A stretch of 46,546 bases of DNA from an uncultured Clostridia bacterium (GCA_944392455.1 CALXWP010000010.1:1-46546), one strand, 5' to 3'. Counted from the stretch's first letter, positions 15,103-24,529 are shown. Numbers and translations are program-made. Notes: generated by a model not told the origin, from the letters alone.

Positions 15103-16509
15103 TTAACAAATTTTCTCAAAAATTTGTTGAAAATTCATTCCATTTGATGCTTTTATTAATATTGCATCTTCCTTTTCTATAATTTTATTTAATAAATTTA
15201 TAGCCTCATCATTATTATTAAATAGATATACATTATTTTTATCCATTCCATCTTCTATTGCTTTTCTAGATATATCTTTTGACAAATCTCCTACCGTTAT
15301 TAATATATCCACTTTATTTTTTGCTACTTCTTTTCCCACTTTTTCATGAAGTGTTTTAGAAAATCCTCCAAGTTCTAACATATCACCTAACACTGCAATT
15401 TTTCTTCTAGAACTTATTTTTCCTAAATAATCTAATGCTGCTTTCATAGAATCATAGTTTGCATTATAGCAATCATTTATAATTGTTGCACCTATTTTAT
15501 TTTTTTCTATTTGCATTCTCCTTTTTGTAAGCTCAAAATTCGCAATTCCATCTAATATGTCATTAATATCTATATCAAATAAATTTCCTACTGCTATAGC
15601 ACATAAACTATTTAATACAAAATGACTGCCTCCAACAGAAATATTAACATTATATTTTTTATTATCTATTTCCATTTTATATGTACTTCCATCTTCTGAA
15701 ATATGAACATCTTTTGCCATTACATCACTTTCGTTTTCTAATCCAAAAGTAATTACATTATATTTATCACTATGATTTTTATTATTCCAATTATTTAGCA
15801 TATCATTATCATTATTAATAACTAATGTTCCATTTTCTTTTAATCCATCTAAAATTTCTAATTTTGCTTTTAATATATTTTCTCTCGATCCTAATATTCC
15901 AATATGAGCTGTTCCTACATTTGTTATAACCGCAACGGTTGGTTTAGCAATTTTAGTAAGATTACTAATCTCTCCAAGCTCACTCATTCCCATTTCTACT
16001 ACCATTGCATCATGGTCTTTTAGTCTTAATATTGTCAATGGTAAACCAATTTGATTATTATAATTTCCTAGTGTTTTTAATACATTATATTTTTTACTCA
16101 TCACACTTGCTATTATATCTTTTGTACTAGTTTTTCCTACACTACCAGTTACTCCTATAACTGGTATATCATATAAACTTCTTTTATATTTTGCTAATTC
16201 TTGTAATGTTTTTATTGTATTATCTACTAATATAATAGTTGTGTGTGGATACTCTTTATTTATTTTTTCTACATCTATTTTTTCATTAACACTCTGTTTT
16301 TGTAAGATACAAACTTTTGCACCATTTTTGATAGCATCCTCATATAGTAGATTTCCATCATAATTTTCACCTTTTATTCCTACATATACATCTCCCTTTT
16401 TAACTTCTCTTGTGTCCTTTACAAAGTTTTCTAAAACTTCATCTTCATTTCCGATTAAAATTTTTCCTTTACAAATTTTTGTTACATCTTTTACAAATAT
16501 TTCTTTCAT
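15103..16509 (-). CDS. murF: UDP-MurNAc-tripeptide--D-alanyl-D-alanine ligase
   Basis: This 468-residue cytoplasmic ligase adds the D-Ala-D-Ala made by the next gene product to the UDP-MurNAc tripeptide. The N-terminal substrate domain (DTREVKKGDVYVGIKGENYDG) is followed by the ATP P-loop VTGSVGKTSTKD, the central VVEMGMSELGEI and TNVGTAHIG motifs, and the C-terminal domain with INDCYNANYDSMKAAL and VLGDMLELG. The length is typical. CAGGAGGAAAC precedes the ATG. It is the first gene of a murF-ddl-yqeK-dnaJ run on the minus strand. Confidence 0.95.
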   Translation of the reverse strand: MKEIFVKDVTKICKGKILIGNEDEVLENFVKDTREVKKGDVYVGIKGENYDGNLLYEDAIKNGAKVCILQKQSVNEKIDVEKINKEYPHTTIILVDNTIKTLQELAKYKRSLYDIPVIGVTGSVGKTSTKDIIASVMSKKYNVLKTLGNYNNQIGLPLTILRLKDHDAMVVEMGMSELGEISNLTKIAKPTVAVITNVGTAHIGILGSRENILKAKLEILDGLKENGTLVINNDNDMLNNWNNKNHSDKYNVITFGLENESDVMAKDVHISEDGSTYKMEIDNKKYNVNISVGGSHFVLNSLCAIAVGNLFDIDINDILDGIANFELTKRRMQIEKNKIGATIINDCYNANYDSMKAALDYLGKISSRRKIAVLGDMLELGGFSKTLHEKVGKEVAKNKVDILITVGDLSKDISRKAIEDGMDKNNVYLFNNNDEAINLLNKIIEKEDAILIKASNGMNFQQIFEKIC

Positions 16510-16601
16510 GTTTCCTCCTGAAAGTTTTAATTTTTAATACATATTAATTAATATTATATTTTTTCAAAAGTATTATATGCTAATTTTCAGCATTTTACAA
16601 G

Positions 16602-16628
16602 AAAAAAGCAAGAAAACTCTTGCTTTTA
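16602..16628. terminator. Terminator after the ypeB-like gene
   Basis: AAAAGCAAG pairs with CTTGCTTTT around a 6-base loop. On the minus strand it is followed by TTTTTTCTT. It separates ypeB from murF. Confidence 0.7.
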
Positions 16629-16634
16629 CTTTCT

Positions 16635-18017
16635 TTAATGTGTTAATACTCCATTTGGTGTATTTGTTATAATTAATATATCTTCTTCTTTACCGGTTTC
16701 TGCATTAACATACACAATAAAATCTAATCCTTCTACATTTCCTTCAAACTCCCAACATAATACTTCTGTTTTCCATTCTGTTGGTATAATTGCTAATCTT
16801 TCACTCTCTATGGTTAGATCATCATTTAAACTATCCCTTGCTTCTTCTATACTTACATTTGCCTCTTTTATATCTCTTTCTCTATGTGAATTCAAATATC
16901 CTGTAGTCTCTATACCTAAAATTTCGCCATTATCTAATGCTACTTTAACCTTTATTAAATCGGGATACATAAGAACGTCTTCTTGTTCATAAGCGTAGTT
17001 TATTGTAATTATTCCACTTTCTTTTAAATAATATGTCTCTACCATATTTTCAAATCCTTTTGCTTTCAGATATTCTTTTGCTTTTTCATCAGCTTCTTCT
17101 TGTGATAACACTTCTGATAGAATTTCTCTATTTTTATCCATATATACTATATGACCACCTTTTTCTGATATCGATACAGTACTTTCTGAATCATCATTAT
17201 AAACTATCCCAAAATTATATACATTTATATCGCCTTCACTTTTTCCGTATGAATTAATTTCTTTTACATTATCTTTTCCAACAAACTCAATCACCTTGTT
17301 TTTTGCTGTTTCTTCATCAATGTTTTCTCCAGTTAACCCAACTTTTTCTTCTGTTGTTATATGTTCAGAAAATGCACCATCATATATCAATCCAGAATAT
17401 TCGTGAAAAGTTTGCTCTAAATTACTGAAACTATCTTTTGAAATATTACTTACTTCTTTCGCAAAAACACTATTTCCCTTATTTTCTAGTTCTCCAAAGC
17501 TTATTCTTCCATCATTAATATCAGCTGATAATTGATTTAATGTATTTTCTAATTCCACACAATATTGATGTAAATTTTTTATATTTTCCATATCCTCATC
17601 TGTTAATTCTTCATCTTTTAAATTTTTAGTATATAAAGAATAACTATATTCACTAACTTGATTTAAAAATTTAGAAGTATTTTCTAATTCATAACTATTT
17701 ATAGGAAGTGCTGTTAAAGATGTTAGTGCTAAATTTGCTTCTCTCCAGACATTTGATAAACTAGTAGCTCCACTTTCTGGCGAGCTAGAAATTAAAGCTT
17801 TTGCAAGATACACTTCAACATTTTGCACATAATCAACTAATTCGTAAAAAGCCAAATTATATGAATTTTCCGATTCTTGTCTGTATTCTATTTGTTTTTT
17901 ATATATATATAAGCTAAGAATTACAATTATTGAAATAAGAACAACAATTACACTTAGCATATGTCTATCTTTTAATCTATTTTTCCAATCTATAAGTTTT
18001 GATTTTATTTTTTCCAC
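16635..18017 (-). CDS. ypeB: YpeB-like spore germination protein
   Basis: This protein of about 460 residues resembles YpeB, which in Bacillus protects and controls the cortex-lytic enzyme SleB in the spore. There is one N-terminal membrane span (MLSVIVVLISIIVILSLYIY) behind a basic start, then a long helical lumenal domain (EYRQESENSYNLAFYELVDYVQNVEVYLAKAL) and C-terminal PepSY-like repeats (EETAKNKVIEFVG; EEADEKAKEYLKAKGF; ANVSIEEARDSLND). I chose the GTG at 18017 because AAAGGATG lies before it; ATG 18035 is possible. Unlike in Bacillus there is no sleB next to it; the neighbours are a terminator and murF. Confidence 0.82.
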   Translation of the reverse strand: MEKIKSKLIDWKNRLKDRHMLSVIVVLISIIVILSLYIYKKQIEYRQESENSYNLAFYELVDYVQNVEVYLAKALISSSPESGATSLSNVWREANLALTSLTALPINSYELENTSKFLNQVSEYSYSLYTKNLKDEELTDEDMENIKNLHQYCVELENTLNQLSADINDGRISFGELENKGNSVFAKEVSNISKDSFSNLEQTFHEYSGLIYDGAFSEHITTEEKVGLTGENIDEETAKNKVIEFVGKDNVKEINSYGKSEGDINVYNFGIVYNDDSESTVSISEKGGHIVYMDKNREILSEVLSQEEADEKAKEYLKAKGFENMVETYYLKESGIITINYAYEQEDVLMYPDLIKVKVALDNGEILGIETTGYLNSHRERDIKEANVSIEEARDSLNDDLTIESERLAIIPTEWKTEVLCWEFEGNVEGLDFIVYVNAETGKEEDILIITNTPNGVLTH

Positions 18018-18165
18018 TAATTTCATCCTTTCCATTTTTTCTATTTTTATATATTTTGTATAAAATCTGTTAAATTATTCTTAATTTTTATTAATATTTT
18101 AGACTTTTAATATTTTTTATGATAAAATGTCTGTGGTTTAATTTAATATTTTTAAAGGGGAATTT

Positions 18166-19293
18166 ATGAAAAAAATTTTAATATTATATGCAGCATATGG
18201 CGGAGGTCACTATTCAGCTGCAAAATCTATAAAAAAATATTTGGATGATAATTATGAAGTTGAAACAGAGATTATCGATTGTATAGAATACATTAATAAA
18301 GTTTTAAACAGAGTAACTACTGGTGCATATAAAGAAATGGCAAAAAAAGCACCAAATTTGTGGGGAAAAGTTTATTCAAACTCTCAAAAAGGTATTCTTG
18401 GTCATGTAAGCTCTAGAACTAATAAAATGATGGCCATTAAATTAAAAAATTTAATTAAAGATAAAGGACCAGATATAGTTATATCTACACATCCATTCAG
18501 TAGTCAAATGGTAAGTTACCTACGTAGAAAACAAAAAATATTTTGCAAACTTGCAACTGTATTAACAGATTATGCTCCTCATGAACAATGGCTTATAGGA
18601 CATGAATACACAGATGCATTTTTTGTATCAAATGATAAAATGAAAGATGAAATAATTAAATATGGTGTAAATCCAAAAAAAGTACATGTTACTGGAATTC
18701 CTTTATCAAATAGATTTTTCGAAAATTTTGATAAAAACAAAATATTCAATGAATTTAACTTAGATAAATTAAAACCTGTAATTCTATTTTTTGGTGGAGG
18801 AGAATTTGGTCTTGGTAAAGACAGAACTCTAGAAGTTTTAGAATCAATTGTTAATAATTTATCCACATATCAAATTATAGCTATTTCTGGCAAAAATAAA
18901 AAGATGAATAATAGTTTTCATGAATTAATAGATAAATTAGATGTAAATGATAGAGTGATAGTTTTAGAATATACTAATCAAGTTCCTGAACTAATGAGTA
19001 TATCAAGTTTAGTGGTTACAAAACCTGGCGGATTAACAACGAGCGAAAGCCTTGTTTCAGGTCTTCCTATATTAATTATAAATCCAATTCCTGGTCAAGA
19101 AGAGGAAAATGCAGAATTTCTTGAAAATCATAATGTTGCAGTGTGGATAAAAAACAATGAAAATCCAAACAAAGTAATTCATCAATTATTTAAAGATCCG
19201 AAAAAATTGGAGGAAATGAAAGAAAACGCAAAGAAACTAGCTAAAAAGAATTCAACAAAAGATATATGTACAGAGATAATGAAATTAATCTAA
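18166..19293 (+). CDS. UgtP/MGDG-synthase-like diacylglycerol glycosyltransferase
   Basis: This 375-residue GT28-type enzyme likely transfers a hexose from a UDP-sugar to diacylglycerol at the inner face of the membrane, making glycolipids or the lipoteichoic acid anchor. The N-terminal acceptor domain has ILYAAYGGGHYSAAKSI and the family signature region GAYKEMAKKAPNLWGKVY. The C-terminal donor domain has FFGGGEFGLGK, the KPGGLTTSESL loop and NPIPGQEEENAEFL. AAAGGGGAA precedes the ATG. It stands alone on the plus strand between ypeB and recR; galU and pgcA, which would supply UDP-glucose, lie 6-8 kb away in the same window. Confidence 0.85.
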   Translation: MKKILILYAAYGGGHYSAAKSIKKYLDDNYEVETEIIDCIEYINKVLNRVTTGAYKEMAKKAPNLWGKVYSNSQKGILGHVSSRTNKMMAIKLKNLIKDKGPDIVISTHPFSSQMVSYLRRKQKIFCKLATVLTDYAPHEQWLIGHEYTDAFFVSNDKMKDEIIKYGVNPKKVHVTGIPLSNRFFENFDKNKIFNEFNLDKLKPVILFFGGGEFGLGKDRTLEVLESIVNNLSTYQIIAISGKNKKMNNSFHELIDKLDVNDRVIVLEYTNQVPELMSISSLVVTKPGGLTTSESLVSGLPILIINPIPGQEEENAEFLENHNVAVWIKNNENPNKVIHQLFKDPKKLEEMKENAKKLAKKNSTKDICTEIMKLI

Positions 19294-19321
19294 TTTTATA
19301 TTTAGTTTAATATTAATTCAA

Positions 19322-19363
19322 CAAAAAAATCATATTGTAAATTATGCAATATGATTTTTTTTA
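19322..19363. terminator. Bidirectional terminator between the glycosyltransferase and recR
   Basis: AAAAAAATCATATTG pairs with CAATATGATTTTTTT around a 9-base loop. The two genes converge here, and the hairpin has T runs in both directions. Confidence 0.8.
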
Positions 19364-19372
19364 TTAATTTTG

Positions 19373-19972
19373 TTATAATTCTCTTCTTCCCTCCAAAGCC
19401 TTAGATAATGTTACTTCATCTGTATATTCTAAATCCCCTCCAACTGGAATACCATGTGCTATTCTAGTTACTTTTATTCCAAGAGGTTTTACTAATTTTG
19501 AAATATACATAGCCGTAGCTTCACCTTCTACTCTAGGATTTGTTGCTAGTATTATTTCTTTAACTTCTCCTCCCATAAGTCTTGATAATAATTCCTTTAT
19601 TTTTATATCATCAGGACCTACTCCATTCATAGGTGAAATACTTCCATGTAAAACATGATATAATCCTTTAAATTCATGTGTTCTTTCCATTGCAACTACA
19701 TCTTTTACATCTTCTACTACACATATTACTGAATTATCTCTCATTGGATTAGAACAAATTTCACAAGGATCTGTATCTGAAATATTAAAACATTTAGAAC
19801 AATATTTTAAATTTTGTTTTGCATTTTGTATCGCGGAAATAAATTCATCTGTTTCTTCTTTACTTGCATTTAATATATAAAATGCTAATCTGGCGGCTGT
19901 CTTACTGCCAATACTTGGTAGTTTTTCAAATGCCTCAATTAGTTTTTCTATTGATGGTGAATAATATGACAT
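19373..19972 (-). CDS. recR: Recombination mediator RecR
   Basis: This 199-residue RecFOR-pathway protein helps load RecA at gaps. It has the helix-hairpin-helix start ([24 protein letters not shown]), a Cys4 zinc finger ([16 protein letters not shown]), the Toprim domain ([17 protein letters not shown]...YHVLHG) and the C-terminal [17 protein letters not shown] motif ([20 protein letters not shown]). The length is canonical. It is last in the dnaX-ebfC-recR operon, the same order as in B. subtilis (dnaX-yaaK-recR). Confidence 0.96.
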   Translation of the reverse strand: MSYYSPSIEKLIEAFEKLPSIGSKTAARLAFYILNASKEETDEFISAIQNAKQNLKYCSKCFNISDTDPCEICSNPMRDNSVICVVEDVKDVVAMERTHEFKGLYHVLHGSISPMNGVGPDDIKIKELLSRLMGGEVKEIILATNPRVEGEATAMYISKLVKPLGIKVTRIAHGIPVGGDLEYTDEVTLSKALEGRREL

Positions 19973-19992
19973 CTTTCTCTACCATCCTTTTT

Positions 19993-20334
19993 TTACATTA
20001 AACCTGGTATATTATATTTACCAAGTGCTGCAGCTTGCTCACTATCTACTTTTCTTAAAGCTTCATTTACAGATGTTAAAATTAAATCTTGTAACATTTC
20101 TACATCTTCAGGATCAACAACTTCTTGTTTTATTTTTATTTCTTTTACTTCCTTATTTCCTGATACTTTTACATATACTGCTCCTCCACCAGCTGTTGCT
20201 TCAAACTCTTTTGCAGCTAATTCTTCTTGTGATTTTTCCATATCTGATTGCATTTTTTTTGCTTCTTTCATTAATTGGTTGATGTTCATTCCACCAAATC
20301 CTCCCATTCCTGGGAAACCTCCTCTTTTTGCCAT
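19993..20334 (-). CDS. ebfC: YbaB/EbfC nucleoid-associated protein
   Basis: This 113-residue DNA-binding dimer of the YbaB/EbfC family (YaaK in Bacillus) shows the usual Gly/Met-rich start ([35 protein letters not shown]). The conserved core follows ([25 protein letters not shown]) with the C-terminal [11 protein letters not shown]. It lies between dnaX (33 bp) and recR (20 bp) in one operon, as in most Bacillota. AAAAGGAG lies before the ATG. Its precise role is unsettled in the literature. Confidence 0.95.
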   Translation of the reverse strand: MAKRGGFPGMGGFGGMNINQLMKEAKKMQSDMEKSQEELAAKEFEATAGGGAVYVKVSGNKEVKEIKIKQEVVDPEDVEMLQDLILTSVNEALRKVDSEQAAALGKYNIPGLM

Positions 20335-20367
20335 AATACATTTCTCCTTTTCTCTTAATTTCTTATT

Positions 20368-21951
20368 CTATTCTATAATATTTATTGGAATATCTAAATC
20401 ATTTGCCATATTTTCTATTAAAGCATCTTCACTTTTTTGATCTTTTTTAGGAAGTGAATCAACATTTTCAATTATTCTAACTTTCATATCTTTCCCATAT
20501 TCCATAGAAATAACTCTTGAAAGTTCATTTAAATTTTCCGGTTTTTCTAAAATCGTTTTTCCAAAAGCAGTAATCCCATCTGGAAAACTTACTCCAATAG
20601 TCATATCATTTAATTCTATTGCCTTTGCTTTTAGTAAGTTTGAATACATCATTATCTTACCTGATGTTCGTAATTCATTTAATATATTTTTCCATGCACC
20701 TACTTCATTAAAACCTGATATAGCTTTAGCCATACTTATATTATCTTTATTATTGCTTTCTTTACTTGCTTCTATTATTTTTTTACTAGAATCATCAATG
20801 TTTTGTGTGTTATCCACAGTTTTAGTTCTCTTTTCTTTGGGCTTATCCACAGTTTCCACACGTGTTTCTATTATATTTTCACTACATAGTTTAATAATTT
20901 CTACTTGAAAAAGTATACTTTTTTGTGTAGACCATTTCATATCATTTTCTAATTTAGAAAGATCTGTAATAATATATAACAATCTTTCTTTTGATACTTT
21001 ATTAGCTAACTCTTTTATATCAGCTAATTCATTTTCATTATATATCTCAAGTTCACCTGTTACTTTAAATACTAATATATCTTTTACATATTTTATTATT
21101 TCCCAAAGTAAATTATTTAAGTCTTTTCCTTCATTTATTACTATATCAACAGACTTAATTGCCTCTTCAACATTATACTCTATAAATGATTTTACTATTG
21201 CATTAATATATGTAAGCTTTGGAATTCCTACTAGATCTTTTATTCTATCTTCATCTATATTTGTATTTCCATCTTGTAAACATCTTTCTAATATACTAAG
21301 TGCATCTCTCATTGCTCCTTCAGATAATATTGCAATTAATTTTAACGCTCCTTCTGTTATCTCTATATTACTTTCATTTGATATATGTTTCAATCTTTTT
21401 ATTATATTATCATTTGATATTTTCTTAAAATCAAATCTCTGACATCTAGAAAGTATTGTTGCTGGTAATTTTTGTGGCTCTGTTGTTGCCAAAATAAATT
21501 TTACATGCTCAGGTGGTTCTTCAAGTGTTTTTAATAGTGCATTAAAAGCTCCTGTTGATAACATATGTACCTCATCTATAATATATACTCTATACTTTGC
21601 AAGAGTTGGTAAAAAATTTACTTCTTCTCTAATTGAACGAATATCTTCAACACTATTATTTGATGCAGCATCCATTTCCACAATATCAGTAAGAGATCCA
21701 GATAAAGCTGCTTTGCATATTTCACATTCATTACATGGCTCACCATCTACTGGATTTAAACAATTAACTGCTCTTGCTAAAACTTTAGCCGCAGAAGTTT
21801 TGCCTGTACCTCTTCCTCCATTAAATAAATATGCATGTCCTACTCTTCCTGCAATAATTTGATTTCTTAATGTTTTTGTAATATGTTCTTGTCCAACTAT
21901 TTCTTCAAATTTTAAAGGTCTAAATTTTCTATATAAAGCTGTATATGACAA
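20368..21951 (-). CDS. dnaX: DNA polymerase III subunit gamma/tau
   Basis: This 527-residue clamp-loader ATPase belongs to the replicative polymerase. It has YRKFRPLKFEEIVGQEHI, Walker A GGRGTGKTSAAK, the four-Cys zinc module (CLNPVDGEPCNECEIC), Walker B IIDEVHML, the sensor region ATTEPQKLPATILSRCQRFDF, and a Lys/Asn-rich linker leading to a short tau-like C-terminal domain. The start is TTG at 21951, with GAGGGTG 8 bases upstream. It lies 28 bp downstream of the SRP RNA gene and is followed by ebfC and recR. No A-rich frameshift site for a shorter gamma form was found by eye. Confidence 0.95.
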   Translation of the reverse strand: MSYTALYRKFRPLKFEEIVGQEHITKTLRNQIIAGRVGHAYLFNGGRGTGKTSAAKVLARAVNCLNPVDGEPCNECEICKAALSGSLTDIVEMDAASNNSVEDIRSIREEVNFLPTLAKYRVYIIDEVHMLSTGAFNALLKTLEEPPEHVKFILATTEPQKLPATILSRCQRFDFKKISNDNIIKRLKHISNESNIEITEGALKLIAILSEGAMRDALSILERCLQDGNTNIDEDRIKDLVGIPKLTYINAIVKSFIEYNVEEAIKSVDIVINEGKDLNNLLWEIIKYVKDILVFKVTGELEIYNENELADIKELANKVSKERLLYIITDLSKLENDMKWSTQKSILFQVEIIKLCSENIIETRVETVDKPKEKRTKTVDNTQNIDDSSKKIIEASKESNNKDNISMAKAISGFNEVGAWKNILNELRTSGKIMMYSNLLKAKAIELNDMTIGVSFPDGITAFGKTILEKPENLNELSRVISMEYGKDMKVRIIENVDSLPKKDQKSEDALIENMANDLDIPINIIE

Positions 21952-21979
21952 TCTATATCACCCTCTATCTTTAAAAAAT

Positions 21980-22112
21980 GGTGTGAGTCCTTTAACTACT
22001 CTATGGAAGTTCCCACACAAGAATTACTGTTTATTGCTGCTTCCTTCCGGACCTGACAAGGTTCGCAGATTCTTGTTGGTCCCCTCCATACAATAGTTAA
22101 ATTTCTCATACC
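21980..22112 (-). ncRNA. ffs: Signal recognition particle RNA
   Basis: On the minus strand the conserved apical motif of helix 8 is present (CAGGTCCGGAAGGAAGCAGC). It is flanked by a long rod whose ends pair (GGTATGAGAAATTTAACTATTG with the TAGTTAAAGGACTCACACC side). The length of about 133 bases lies between the 4.5S and the large Bacillus type. Its position just upstream of dnaX equals that of scr in Bacillus. A T run (ATTTTTTAAAG) follows its 3' end. Confidence 0.93.
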
Positions 22113-22165
22113 ATTTGTATTATATACTTTTTTTATTTATTTATCAAGTTATTCAGTAATATTTT

Positions 22166-22927
22166 CTATAGACTTTCTCTTTTAAAAATAATATCACTCA
22201 TATCTGTTTTTTCTATACTGCAAGTTCCTTCTTCTGTAATATCTCCACAAGGCATTTCTAAGGATACATTTGCTCTATATTTGCAATTTTCAACTGTTAT
22301 GACTAAATCAAAGCTTACAGTAAATTTTGCCTCATCATTTGTAATATCTATTTTTTTCAAAAGTGTTCCATCATGTGTTATTTGTTTATCTTTATTTGAG
22401 GTATATTTGCCAATAGAGACATTGCTAAATCTAATTAATGCACTACCACCATTTCTTCCTATTTCTAATGTTTGTGGATTACTTTCTGTGGCCCCTTTGT
22501 ATTCCAGTTTTTCATTTACTAAGTATTCTTCAGTATTGTCATATATTCTTCCTTCAGTGCTATTTGGCATATATGCTTTAATTTCACCCTTAGCTGGAGC
22601 TTTTGTTATATTTATATTTTCTATGATAACACTTTTAATTGTCTTCTCTTCACCTTTATAATTTTCATTTTTATCTATATAAAAATATACATCATTATTT
22701 TGCTCTACATTAAAATTCCATCTTTCGTCACTTTTTTCTTCTTCATCTTCTGTTTCATTTCCTTCTGCCGTACTTATTAGTATTATTTTTGATAAATTAA
22801 AAGGCATGTTTTTATCACCTTCAACCTGATATCTTATCATTATTGTAGCAACTAATATAATAATAATAGCAAAGGTAATTATAGCAACACATAATTTAAT
22901 TATTTGTTTTTTCCTTTCTTTTTCCAT
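22166..22927 (-). CDS. Hypothetical membrane-anchored extracytoplasmic protein
   Basis: This 253-residue protein has a basic N-terminus and one span (KLCVAIITFAIIIILVATIMI, about 12-32), then an outer domain rich in beta strands and acidic residues (EGNETEDEEEKSDERWNFNVEQNNDVYFYID...). Cys residues occur only near the end (ENCKYRANVSLEMPCGDITEEGTCS). AAGGAGG lies 5 bases before the ATG. It sits between tRNA-Ser(CGA) and the SRP RNA, an interruption of the otherwise conserved tadA-scr-dnaX order. I do not recognise a family; the fold suggests a surface or divisome-type assembly factor, but that is a guess. Confidence 0.6.
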   Translation of the reverse strand: MEKERKKQIIKLCVAIITFAIIIILVATIMIRYQVEGDKNMPFNLSKIILISTAEGNETEDEEEKSDERWNFNVEQNNDVYFYIDKNENYKGEEKTIKSVIIENINITKAPAKGEIKAYMPNSTEGRIYDNTEEYLVNEKLEYKGATESNPQTLEIGRNGGSALIRFSNVSIGKYTSNKDKQITHDGTLLKKIDITNDEAKFTVSFDLVITVENCKYRANVSLEMPCGDITEEGTCSIEKTDMSDIIFKRESL

Positions 22928-22942
22928 TTTTCCTCCTTAATT

Positions 22943-23034
22943 TGGCGGAGTGAGTGGGATTCGAACCCACGTGGCATTATTCATACCTAACTGATTTCGA
23001 ATCAGCCTCGTTATGACCTCTTCGATATCACTCC
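22943..23034 (-). tRNA. tRNA-Ser(CGA)
   Basis: A class II tRNA with a long variable arm, acceptor GGAGTGA/TCACTCC, anticodon stem CTGAT/ATCAG with loop TCGAA (anticodon CGA), GTTCGAATCC in the T-arm and an encoded CCA. Its first 7 bases overlap the end of tadA. Confidence 0.94.
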
Positions 23035-23498
23035 ATATTCTTTTTTAATTTTCTTAATTCCACAAAAAATCCTTTCAATAATTTTTCACATTCTTCTTTT
23101 AAAACACCATTTTCTAATTCTACTATGTGGTTAAATTTATAATCTTTAAATAAATTTAAAACAGAGCCACATGCTCCTGTTTTTTCATCCATTGTACCAA
23201 TATATACTTTTTTCATTCTTGACTGAATTATAGCTCCTGCACACATTGAACAAGGTTCTAAAGTTACATACATTTCACAATCATTTAATCTCCAATTATC
23301 TAATTTTTTGCTTGCTTTTTGTATAGCTATAATTTCAGCATGTTTTGTTGTGTCTTTTTTTTCTTCTTTTATATTGTGACCTCTTGCTATAATCTTTCCG
23401 TCCTTAACTATAACTGCTCCTACAGGTATTTCTAACTTATCATATGCTTTTTTAGCTTCTTTTAAAGCTTCTCTCATATATTGTTCTTTCTCGTTCAT
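23028..23498 (-). CDS. tadA: tRNA-specific adenosine deaminase
   Basis: This 156-residue zinc deaminase converts A34 to inosine in tRNA-Arg(ACG), allowing CGN decoding. Catalytic motifs are HAEI (zinc His and proton-shuttle Glu) and PCSMCAGAI (two zinc Cys). The start MNEKEQYMREALKEAKKAYD and the C-terminal helix LLKGFFVELRKLKK are typical. GAGGAGAAT precedes the ATG. The gene lies between tRNA-Arg(CCU) and tRNA-Ser(CGA). Its last codons (ATG GAG TGA) run into the tRNA-Ser gene, so mRNA and tRNA must come from one precursor or compete. Confidence 0.93.
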   Translation of the reverse strand: MNEKEQYMREALKEAKKAYDKLEIPVGAVIVKDGKIIARGHNIKEEKKDTTKHAEIIAIQKASKKLDNWRLNDCEMYVTLEPCSMCAGAIIQSRMKKVYIGTMDEKTGACGSVLNLFKDYKFNHIVELENGVLKEECEKLLKGFFVELRKLKKNME

Positions 23499-23521
23499 AT
23501 TCTCCTCTATAAAAAAATTTT

Positions 23522-23598
<77 letters not shown>

Positions 23599-23622
23599 AT
23601 ATTCAATGTAATATGCTAATAT

Positions 23623-23651
23623 ATTTTATATTATTTTAATAAATTAATCAA
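23623..23651 (-). promoter_or_regulatory. Promoter of tRNA-Arg(CCU) and tadA
   Basis: On the minus strand: TTGATT (23651-23646), a 17-bp spacer and TAAAAT (23628-23623). It lies about 25 bases before the tRNA 5' end and probably also feeds tadA and tRNA-Ser. Confidence 0.5.
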
Positions 23652-23733
23652 GTCTTTTTATTTATTCTTACTTGACATAAATGTTATAATATTGCTTGTA
23701 TTAATTACATATTATTTATTTTAGAGGTATATT

Positions 23734-24450
23734 ATGCAAAAAATATTAGGTTTTTTAAGAAAAGCAATAGAACATTACAATATGATTCAAGATGGAGATA
23801 AAATAGCTGTGGCTTTATCAGGCGGAAAAGATTCTATAACTTTACTTATGGGATTAAAAGCTCTACAAAGATTTTATCCACACCACTTTGAATTAGTTGC
23901 CATAAGCGTTAATCCAGGTTTTGAATTTTTTGATACACATTTTCTAGAAGAAACTTGTAAAAATATTGGAGTTGAATTTATAGAAGCCAAAAGTAATATA
24001 AAAGAAATAGTATTTGATATTAGAAAAGAAAAAAATCCCTGTTCTTTATGTGCCAATTTACGTAGAGGCATATTAAACTCAACTGCAATAGAACATGGTT
24101 GTAATAAATTAGCTTTAGGACATAATGAAGATGATGTATTAGAAACTTTCTTTCTAAATATGTTATACGCTGGTAATTTATCCACATTTGCACCAGTAAG
24201 CTATATGGATAGATCACAAATAACATTAATAAGACCCTTAATATATGCTTCAGAAAAAGAAATCAAGAAATTTATAAAAAGAAACAATATTCCTATAATG
24301 AACAAAAACTGTCCCATGGATGGTGTATCAAAAAGAGAATCCATGAAAGATTTACTTTATAAATTTACTGTAGAAATTCCAAACGTCAGAGCTAACTTAA
24401 TGGGAGCTATTAAGAGAGCCAATATAAATGGATGGAAAGATATTAAGTAA
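23734..24450 (+). CDS. TtcA-like tRNA 2-thiolation ATPase
   Basis: This 238-residue PP-loop ATPase of the TtcA/TtuA group thiolates a tRNA base. It has PP-loop ALSGGKDS, the CxxC pair in NPCSLCANLRRG, a third Cys in NKNCPMDGVSKRE (these three would hold an Fe-S cluster), and GHNEDDVLETFFLNMLYAG. TtcA makes 2-thiocytidine-32, including in some tRNA-Arg and tRNA-Ser, which lie next to this gene. Its divergent neighbour is the tRNA-Arg/tadA/tRNA-Ser unit, so the locus looks like a tRNA-modification cluster. AGAGGTATATT precedes the ATG. Confidence 0.87.
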   Translation: MQKILGFLRKAIEHYNMIQDGDKIAVALSGGKDSITLLMGLKALQRFYPHHFELVAISVNPGFEFFDTHFLEETCKNIGVEFIEAKSNIKEIVFDIRKEKNPCSLCANLRRGILNSTAIEHGCNKLALGHNEDDVLETFFLNMLYAGNLSTFAPVSYMDRSQITLIRPLIYASEKEIKKFIKRNNIPIMNKNCPMDGVSKRESMKDLLYKFTVEIPNVRANLMGAIKRANINGWKDIK

Positions 24451-24456
24451 GATAAT

Positions 24457-24500
24457 AAAAGATGTGGATAATTTTTTATGTTTTATCCACATCTTTCTCA
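24457..24500. terminator. Bidirectional terminator between ttcA-like and pgcA
   Basis: AAAGATGTGGATAA pairs with TTATCCACATCTTT around a short T-rich loop. It serves two convergent genes. Confidence 0.85.
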
Positions 24501-24529
24501 TTATGTATTTTAATTGTTTAGTTATATAT

